Of a stretch of 64,000 bases of DNA, positions 58,452 to 64,000 are shown piece by piece. Every line of letters begins with the position of its first letter. Positions within the stretch are counted from its first letter, which is position 1. Under the pieces are notes generated by a model. It was not told where the DNA came from, searched no databases, and worked only from the letters and a program-made list of their open reading frames with translations. The position numbers were made by a program, and so were the translations under genes. The DNA lies in assembly GCA_964507445.1 (NCBI GenBank), contig CAZDQF010000023.1, forward strand, positions 9,750 through 73,749, written 5' to 3'. Source of the stretch: GCA-2683135 sp964507445 (lineage in GTDB: Bacteria; Planctomycetota; GCA-002687715).

Positions 58452-60684
58452 GCCACGTCGCTGGGACCTGGTCCTGGGCGGCGGCTTCGTGCTGCTGCTT
58501 CCCGTCTTCTTCGTAGACGGGTTCCACGACCCGTTCACATCCTCGAAGCTCATCCTCACCTTCGCCCTCGGCGCGCCGGCCGCCCTCGGCGTCATGTGGA
58601 GGCTCCGTGGGCAGCCCGACCCGCTGGCTCCCTGGCGACTGCTGCTGCTCCTCCTCCCCCTGTTCGCGGTGATCCGCGTGGCCAAGACCCCGGACGGCGT
58701 CCCGCTCCTTGCCAACCCAGGTTCATTGATCGCCCTGGCGGTCTGCTGGATCGGGCTCGAGCTCGGCGCCGCCTTCGGCGCCAGCGCGAACGGCCCCCGT
58801 CGCTGCGTGACCCTCCTCGCCTTCGCGGCGGTCCCGGTCCTGGCCGTCGGCCTCCTGCGTCGCTACGCGGGCTGGTTCTCGTTCATCCCCGATCGGCCTG
58901 ACGCCAACATCGCCTCCACCATCGGGAACAGCCTGGAGCTCGCGGAGTTCGCCGCGCCCACGGCCATCCTCGCCATCCTGCTGCCGCTCACGGGGCGGCC
59001 CTGGGGCTGGCTGCTGGTGGCGACCGCGGCGGGAGCGGTCGCCGCGTCAGGCTCCCGTGGCGGAGCCGTGGCGCTCGTGCTCGGGGCCCTCGTCACCGGC
59101 GCCATGCTGCTGCGCTCGCCAAACGAAGGACACCGGGACACGGGCCGACCGACCATGATCGCCGCGATCCTGGCGATCACCCTGGCCCTGTGCCTGGCCC
59201 CCGACCGGGTGCGCTCGATCTTCGACACGGAACGCCCCACCAACGCGGTACGGCTCGGGCTATGGCGAGGGGCCGTCGACCTGTGGATGGAGTCGCCGCT
59301 CGTGGGCTGCGGCGCCGGTCGCTTCGAGGCGGCGTTCCCTCCTCACCGGGACCCGAACGAGTGGGACATCAGCGGCTTCAACGTCGTCGCGGAGGAGCCT
59401 CACCAGGAGCTCCTCTGGATCTTGTCCGAGTTCGGTCTGTTGGGAGCCCTGGCCACGGGCGCGGCCCTGTGGCTCGGCTGGCGTTCATGGCGCTCAGCGG
59501 CGACCGGTGACGACAGGGGGCGGGCGCTGGCCGCCGTCACCGCAGGGGGACTGGTGGCCTTCGCGTTCACCGCCTGCGTCCGTGCGCCGCTGCACCACCC
59601 GTGCGGGATCCTCCCTCCCGCCCTCGCCCTGGGCTTGCTCGCCGCGGCAGGCGCGCACACCACCCAGAACGGACGATCCTGGCCCCGCCTCCTCTCCGCC
59701 GGCGTGCTGATCCTGGGAGCGACCGCCGCGAGCCTCTTCCTGCACGCGGAGCGCGACATCTACGTCGCCCGATGGGCAAAGGCCCAGGCCAACGTCGACC
59801 TCGAGGCCGGCGAGCTCCGCCACATGGTGCGGTCCCTCACACGATGCAAGGAGGCCCTCGACTCGCTCGCCGAGACGCCGCCGAGGACCGCCGCCCAGGC
59901 CTGGCGCGCCGCGCTGGTGGGCAGCGATCTGGCCGAGCTCCGCGCCAGGATGTCCGTAGACCAGATGCGCCAGACGCTCCAGGGGCTCGGCGCCGCCCCT
60001 CCGGAGACGTGGCTGCCGTCCCAGGCTCAGGCGGACGGCCTGGTGGACCTGACCCTGCTGCTCTCTCCTCACCACGCGCCGGCCACGATCTGGCAGGCCC
60101 GCGCGGCGCTGCTGAGAGGGGACGTCCGCCGCACCCACGAGCTGCTGAGCGACCCACGGACGTTCCGCTCCGCTCAGTGGCCTCAGTTGCAGATTGCGCG
60201 AGGAGAGGCGGCGCTCGTGCTCGGGACGGACGCAGGGACCGCCGGCGCCTGGCTCAACCCGCCTCCAGCGGTCCGATCCGGGGATCGCACGGCGTTGCAG
60301 CGAGCGGCACAACTGCTGGAGTCAGATGGCGTCGTCGACGCCCACGTGGCGGCTCTCTCCGACGCGCTCATGCAGCTGGGGCAGGATCGCTTCGATCTGG
60401 AGGCCCTCGGGATGATCGCCCGCTGCGCTTATCGGGACTCCAACGCCCTCATGCGGGACCTGGGGGACCGCGCCGTCGCCCGATCCCGGGTGTTGTTCGC
60501 CCAGGAAGCCCTCGAGTCCGGGAACACCGAGCTGGCGGACACCCACCTGCGGATCGCCCGCCGCAAGGACCCGGCGTTGCTGGACGCCTTGATCCTCCAG
60601 GCCCGGCGCGGCGACCAGGGCGCCATCACGAAGCTCCAGACCTCAGGCATCCCGGAGGATCGCCTGCGCGCGCTCCTCAACTGA
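58432..60684 (+). CDS. O-antigen-ligase/polymerase-like membrane protein with helical C-terminal half
   Basis: 750 residues. About ten membrane segments cover residues 15-420. The Wzy/WaaL-type motif is visible: LWRGAVDLWMESPLVGCGAG, FEAAFPPHRDPNEW and AEEPHQELLWILSEFGLLGA, where the H in EEPHQE corresponds to the conserved His of the large periplasmic loop. Residues 440-750 are soluble and helical, likely TPR-like (RTHELLSDPRTFRSAQWPQL, ALESGNTELADTHLRIARRK). Such fusions are common in this superfamily. Possible roles are transfer of a glycan to lipid A core or to protein; substrate unknown. The ATG overlaps the ftsY end by 20 nt. Confidence 0.8.
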   Translation: MSAQPAEPRRWDLVLGGGFVLLLPVFFVDGFHDPFTSSKLILTFALGAPAALGVMWRLRGQPDPLAPWRLLLLLLPLFAVIRVAKTPDGVPLLANPGSLIALAVCWIGLELGAAFGASANGPRRCVTLLAFAAVPVLAVGLLRRYAGWFSFIPDRPDANIASTIGNSLELAEFAAPTAILAILLPLTGRPWGWLLVATAAGAVAASGSRGGAVALVLGALVTGAMLLRSPNEGHRDTGRPTMIAAILAITLALCLAPDRVRSIFDTERPTNAVRLGLWRGAVDLWMESPLVGCGAGRFEAAFPPHRDPNEWDISGFNVVAEEPHQELLWILSEFGLLGALATGAALWLGWRSWRSAATGDDRGRALAAVTAGGLVAFAFTACVRAPLHHPCGILPPALALGLLAAAGAHTTQNGRSWPRLLSAGVLILGATAASLFLHAERDIYVARWAKAQANVDLEAGELRHMVRSLTRCKEALDSLAETPPRTAAQAWRAALVGSDLAELRARMSVDQMRQTLQGLGAAPPETWLPSQAQADGLVDLTLLLSPHHAPATIWQARAALLRGDVRRTHELLSDPRTFRSAQWPQLQIARGEAALVLGTDAGTAGAWLNPPPAVRSGDRTALQRAAQLLESDGVVDAHVAALSDALMQLGQDRFDLEALGMIARCAYRDSNALMRDLGDRAVARSRVLFAQEALESGNTELADTHLRIARRKDPALLDALILQARRGDQGAITKLQTSGIPEDRLRALLN

Positions 60685-60790
60685 GTCTCCCCTGCGGAAT
60701 CCTGAAACAACAGCGGGGCGGCCCCGTAATGGTAAGGTCGAGCCCCGACCGCCCCCTGCCGTCACGAGGACTCAGGAACCCACGTTTGCC

Positions 60791-62353
60791 ATGCGATCAA
60801 TCTGCTTCTCAGGCCTGCTGATCCTGACAGCTGCGCTCCAGGTCGCGCCAGGCCAGGTGGACCGCAAGACCGCTGACCAGGCCCTGGAGGAGTTCCGCGG
60901 TTACTGGACGAACAAGAACCCGTTCGTTCGCAAAGCCGCCGTCGAGGGGCTCTCCGCCGTGGACCATGTGCGGGTCACGCGGCAACTCCTGAAGTGCCTC
61001 AAGGACCCCGCGCCGGTGGTCGTGGCAGCGGCCACCGCGGGGCTCGCGTCACAGCGGAACGAGCTGGGGACCGCGGAGCTCATCCAGCGCATGTGGCGAG
61101 GAAGGGTCCGCAAGGAACGGGTGGCCATCATCCAGGCCTTCAAGGTCAGCGTGCCCGATCAGGCCTACTCCGCGGTCCTCGACCTCCTGGAGGACAAGGA
61201 CTGGGAGCTGCGTCTCCACGGCTGCGAGCTGGCCGCCCGCTACGGCGACCGAGAGGGCCGTGGCCTGGGCGCCATCCTCCCCCTGACGGAGGACAAGGAG
61301 GTGCTGGTCCGCCTCGCGGCCATGGACTCGCTCTCGGCCCTCGACAACCCTCGGGCTCACCCCACGGCGGTAGAGAGGCTCTCCGACCCGGACTGGCGCG
61401 TGCGGGCGTCCGCCATCAAGGTGTGCCGCAAGTACCGACGTAAGTCATCCATCGCCCCGCTGATCAGGTTGCTGAACGAGGAAGACGGGAGGCTCGTTGA
61501 CGACGCCGCGGCCGCGCTGAGAGACATCTGCGATCGCGACATCCCTGGCGACCATGCGCGATGGTCAAAGTGGTGGGCGCGGGTCGAGGACGAGTTCAAG
61601 GTCCCCACCGCGGAGGAGATCGCCAGGCGACGGCGAACCGAGAACACCCGCCGCGTCGGCTACGATCCGCCGCGCAAGAGCGAGTACCCCCCGTACCACG
61701 GCATCAAGACACGCTCCCGCCGCATCCTGTTCATCGTCGACGTGTCCGCCAGCATGGCGGACAGGCTCACCCTGGATCACGGCAACCCGAAGGCAGTCAA
61801 GGAGTTCGAGAAGCGATACGGGAGCGTGGACCAGACCAAGGTGGACATCGCTCGGGAAGAGCTGATCAACATGGTGGCCGGCCTGAAGTCCTACGCGAAG
61901 TTCAACATCGTGACCTTCAACGCCAAGGCGATGCCCTGGCAGCGGCGCATGGTCAAGGCCACGTCCTCCAACAAGAACAAGGCCATCAAGATGCTCAGCA
62001 GGTTGACCCCCACAGCGGTCGCGCCCACCGGCGGCGGCGTCCGCCGGGGCAGCGCCCTCCAGGGGCAGACCAACACCTTCGCCGCGCTCAACGCGTGCTT
62101 CGGCATCTTCAAGGGCGACGAGGCCGACAAGAAGGCCTTCAAGACCGAGGCAGACACGGTCTTCTTCATGTCCGATGGCAACCCCAGCACGGGAGCCATC
62201 ACCCAACCCCAGGCCTTGCTGGACTACGTCGCCACCGTGAACCGACGCGCCAAGCTGGTGCTCCACTGCATCAGCTTCGGGAACTCCAACCGCCCCCTGA
62301 TGGAGACCCTGGCGAGACGGAGCGACGGTCAGTTCGTGGTCATCGGGCACTGA
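60791..62353 (+). CDS. Secreted HEAT-repeat plus von Willebrand A domain protein
   Basis: 520 residues with a signal peptide (ICFSGLLILTAALQVAPGQ). Residues about 25-265 are HEAT repeats (FVRKAAVEGLSAVDHVRVTR, DWRVRASAIKVCRKYRRKSS). Residues about 310-520 are a VWA domain with a complete metal site: DVSASMAD (DxSxS), the threonine in GQTNTFAALNA, and the aspartate in FFMSDGNPSTG. It should bind a protein ligand through Mg2+. The HEAT part echoes the larger secreted HEAT protein at 17909. Not coupled to neighbours. Confidence 0.85.
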   Translation: MRSICFSGLLILTAALQVAPGQVDRKTADQALEEFRGYWTNKNPFVRKAAVEGLSAVDHVRVTRQLLKCLKDPAPVVVAAATAGLASQRNELGTAELIQRMWRGRVRKERVAIIQAFKVSVPDQAYSAVLDLLEDKDWELRLHGCELAARYGDREGRGLGAILPLTEDKEVLVRLAAMDSLSALDNPRAHPTAVERLSDPDWRVRASAIKVCRKYRRKSSIAPLIRLLNEEDGRLVDDAAAALRDICDRDIPGDHARWSKWWARVEDEFKVPTAEEIARRRRTENTRRVGYDPPRKSEYPPYHGIKTRSRRILFIVDVSASMADRLTLDHGNPKAVKEFEKRYGSVDQTKVDIAREELINMVAGLKSYAKFNIVTFNAKAMPWQRRMVKATSSNKNKAIKMLSRLTPTAVAPTGGGVRRGSALQGQTNTFAALNACFGIFKGDEADKKAFKTEADTVFFMSDGNPSTGAITQPQALLDYVATVNRRAKLVLHCISFGNSNRPLMETLARRSDGQFVVIGH

Positions 62354-62371
62354 GCCCCTGCTCACGACCGC

Positions 62372-63724
62372 TCAGCGATCGGGGTAGACGGCCTTGACCC
62401 AGGCCCGCCAGCCCGCGTCGAACTGCAGCAGGGTGATCCCGTAGGCCGCACGGAAGGCACGGATCTGGACCTGGTAGAGCGTCTCGTTCTGCTTCTTGCT
62501 CTTCAGCTCATTGATGAACACGCTCATCTTCTCCGGGCCGAGGCGCCAGAGGTAGCAGACCCATGAGTAGGTGATCATGTGGAGCTCGGGTTCGAAGTCA
62601 CCGTACTCCTTGGTCGCGCAGGCCTGCACGAACGGCGGGACGCGGTCTCGGGCCACCATGCGCTTGATCCTGGGCGCCCAACGGGTGCGATGGAGCACAC
62701 GAGGGATGGAGCCCTCGGAGTAGCAGAAGCTGTTGTATCGCGCGCTCTCCCGGCGCTCGACCCAGTGCGCCATCCCCATCTGGAACCAGGCCGGCAGCTT
62801 GAAGCTGTACATCCGGTAGGAATCCAGGAGGTTGTGCATGAGCTTGTGGGAAAAGTGCCCCTGCACCTGCAGGTCCCGGTGATTCGAACCATGCATGGTC
62901 AGGATCATGGCCCGATCACGAAACAGGTGCCAACACTGACCATCGGAAGCCGCGCGGCCGATATAGCGCTTGGTGAACGCGGAATACCGCCGCTCTTTCT
63001 CGAACAGATAGCACTCCAGCTTCCCCTTCATGCCCAGGTACTTGCCGAGGTGGGGATAGGCCTCCGTGATGCTCTTGTTCCCCTCGCCGTGCCCCACCAT
63101 CCAGTAGAAGTCTCTCAGGATGCGGTGGGCGCGGATCAGGTACAGGTGGGCGCGCTGGTGCCCGTTGAGGACCACGGTCTTCTCCGTGACTTTGGGGAAG
63201 ATGGCGCCGAGCTCGACGAGCTCCTCCTTCAGGTGTGGATTCCGAGCCTCCTTGAGGTTCACGGACGGCAGGTCAGTCAACAGCTTGAAGATGCCGTCCT
63301 CGATGAAGGTCACCGATCCGCCGCCCTTCTGCTCCCTGAGCCAGGACACCACCTCCCCGGCGTCTCGCTCCATCAGCCGGCCGGCGCTGGGGATGGTCTC
63401 GGCGGGAACGCGCTTCTCTCGCAGACAACGGGTGCAGCGGAAGTCCGCGTTCAAGAGACGGCCACGCTGCTTCGGATCCCGACGGTAGCGTGGAGCCGGA
63501 GAGTACCCGGTGGGGAATCGGAGGACCTCGAACGCACCTTCAATCAGGTCCGCTCGCTCCGCCTTTCGGTTGTACCAGCGCTGCTGCGCGACCACGGGGT
63601 CATCCACCGGCGCCTGCCCCAGCGCCCAGGCCCCCGACAACAGGATGAACATGGCGCTCGCACGAACCCGGACCGGCCCCGAGACGCCTCCACGTCGTCG
63701 AACCCCTGACTCCCGTTGCATCAT
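62372..63724 (-). CDS. Secreted gluzincin-like protein with degenerate active site
   Basis: 450 residues from the ATG at 63724, 6 nt after GAGGAG. An N-terminal hydrophobic segment (ASAMFILLSGAWALGQ) acts as signal or anchor. A CTRCLREK pair near residue 95 may bind metal. The region GHFSHKLMHNLLDSYRMY followed by LPAWFQMGMAHWVERR has the spacing of gluzincin peptidases (HExxH ... LPxWxxEGLA). However, the catalytic glutamate is lysine (HKLMH) and the third zinc ligand position reads M in QMGMA. It therefore looks like a pseudo-protease, perhaps a peptide- or polymer-binding protein. Exact family not identified. Convergent with the HEAT/VWA gene. Confidence 0.6.
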   Translation of the reverse strand: MMQRESGVRRRGGVSGPVRVRASAMFILLSGAWALGQAPVDDPVVAQQRWYNRKAERADLIEGAFEVLRFPTGYSPAPRYRRDPKQRGRLLNADFRCTRCLREKRVPAETIPSAGRLMERDAGEVVSWLREQKGGGSVTFIEDGIFKLLTDLPSVNLKEARNPHLKEELVELGAIFPKVTEKTVVLNGHQRAHLYLIRAHRILRDFYWMVGHGEGNKSITEAYPHLGKYLGMKGKLECYLFEKERRYSAFTKRYIGRAASDGQCWHLFRDRAMILTMHGSNHRDLQVQGHFSHKLMHNLLDSYRMYSFKLPAWFQMGMAHWVERRESARYNSFCYSEGSIPRVLHRTRWAPRIKRMVARDRVPPFVQACATKEYGDFEPELHMITYSWVCYLWRLGPEKMSVFINELKSKKQNETLYQVQIRAFRAAYGITLLQFDAGWRAWVKAVYPDR

Positions 63725-63740
63725 CCGCGACTCCTCAAAC

Positions 63741-63782
63741 AAGAAAAAGGCCGCTGCCCCCGCCGGCGGGGACAGCGACCTT
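63741..63782 (-). terminator. Strong intrinsic terminator of the H1-like gene
   Basis: On the minus strand an 18-bp stem (63747-63782; two G-U pairs, GC-rich core around CCCCGCCGGCGGGG) is followed by TTTTTCTTGTTTG. It lies 22 nt past the stop codon at 63805. It is the clearest rho-independent terminator in the window. Confidence 0.85.
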
Positions 63783-63804
63783 GTTCCATCCGTCGATCAA
63801 AGAT

Positions 63805-64000
63805 CTAACGGCGGCGCGTGGCCTTCTTCTTGGTCGCCTTGCGCTTGGTCGCCTTGCGCTTGGTCGCCTTGCGCTTGGTGGCCTTGCGCTTGGTGGCCTT
63901 GCGCTTGGTCGCCTTCTTCTTGGCGGCCTTCTTCTTGGTGGCCTTCTTCTTGGTCGCCTTGCGGTTGGTGGCCTTCTTCTTGGTCGCCTTGCGCTTGGTG
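63805..64000 (-). CDS. Histone-H1-like Lys/Ala/Thr repeat protein, C-terminal part
   Basis: The gene enters from the right window edge; 64 C-terminal residues plus the stop are visible. The sequence is made of five-residue units of the type KRKAT and KKKAT or KKKAA, ending in ATRRR. This is the composition of bacterial H1/HC2-like DNA-binding tails, which compact the nucleoid. The start and any folded N-terminal domain are outside the window. The 15-nt coding repeats are almost identical. A strong terminator follows. Confidence 0.8.
   Translation of the reverse strand, partial: TKRKATKKKATNRKATKKKATKKKAAKKKATKRKATKRKATKRKATKRKATKRKATKKKATRRR
63808..64000 (-). repeat. Tandem 15-nt coding repeats
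   Basis: Units of the kind GCCACCAAGCGCAAG recur head to tail across the region with a 15-nt period and only a few changes (AAG for CGC, GCC for ACC). They encode the Lys/Ala/Thr pentapeptides of the H1-like protein and should vary in copy number between strains. Confidence 0.8.

Noticed and set aside
63808..64000. 15-nt tandem repeats considered as non-coding satellite
   Set aside because: They keep an open frame of Lys/Ala/Thr pentapeptides to a stop codon followed by a strong terminator, so they are coding.

Overview
The window is high-GC bacterial chromosome with dense, strongly compartmented operons, frequent ATGA/GTGA/TTGA gene overlaps and many GTG/TTG starts. There are no tRNA, rRNA, CRISPR or insertion-sequence signals. 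The combination of secreted 50-residue FG-GAP/VCBS repeat proteins with a shared C-terminal domain, lysine/alanine-rich histone-H1-like tails, HEAT and VWA secreted proteins, a Gram-negative envelope (Lnt, Tat, RND efflux, lipoproteins) and a small bacterial microcompartment (BMC) locus suggests a Planctomycetota or closely related environmental lineage. This is an inference from gene content, not from a marker-gene comparison.

Layout. 1-10.4 kb: secreted protein region with three FG-GAP repeat proteins (the first cut by the window edge), a zinc-ribbon membrane protein, an M14 metallocarboxypeptidase translationally coupled to a BNR/Asp-box propeller lipoprotein, and a small secreted protein. 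10.4-14.1 kb: tatC-ychF-cinA operon on the minus strand, in which TatC carries an unusual C-terminal extension. 14.2-15.4 kb: membrane-anchored coiled-coil protein ending in a BRCT-like domain. 15.7-17.9 kb: coaE-rho on the plus strand. 17.9-23.8 kb: minus-strand HEAT-repeat protein and the DUF1858-recG-lipoprotein operon. 23.9-25.9 kb: SUMF1-like secreted protein and an XRE-cupin regulator.

25.9-28.7 kb: ECF sigma factor, anti-sigma factor and a sirtuin, all coupled. 28.8-33.1 kb: BMC operon in the order CoA-acylating aldehyde dehydrogenase, BMC-H, permuted tandem BMC-T, EutN-type BMC-P with a 150-residue Lys/Ala tail, PduT-type BMC-T, and a 99-residue unknown. It is the most distinctive element: a nearly complete set of shell tile types with only one recognisable core enzyme.

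33.3-37.3 kb: secreted protein and an M16 peptidase. 37.3-43.8 kb: the rod-shape operon mreB-mreC-mreD-PBP2-rodA, with a PBP2 about 250 residues longer than usual. 44.1-45.2 kb: a second membrane-anchored coiled-coil protein, paralogous in architecture to the one at 14.2 kb, followed by a 58-residue acidic membrane protein. 45.4-48.2 kb: a radical SAM protein with atypical cysteine spacing, coupled to lnt. 48.4-56.5 kb: RND efflux system with one adaptor and two different permeases. 56.6-60.7 kb: ribH-nusB-ftsY-O-antigen-ligase-like operon. 60.8-64.0 kb: HEAT/VWA secreted protein, an apparent pseudo-metalloprotease, and the 3' end of an H1-like basic repeat protein with a strong intrinsic terminator.

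Several promoters share a TTGAC-type -35 and a TA(C/G)AAT-type -10 element with 16-18 nt spacing. One of them settles the coaE start. All domain assignments were made by reading motifs; none was confirmed by a database search.
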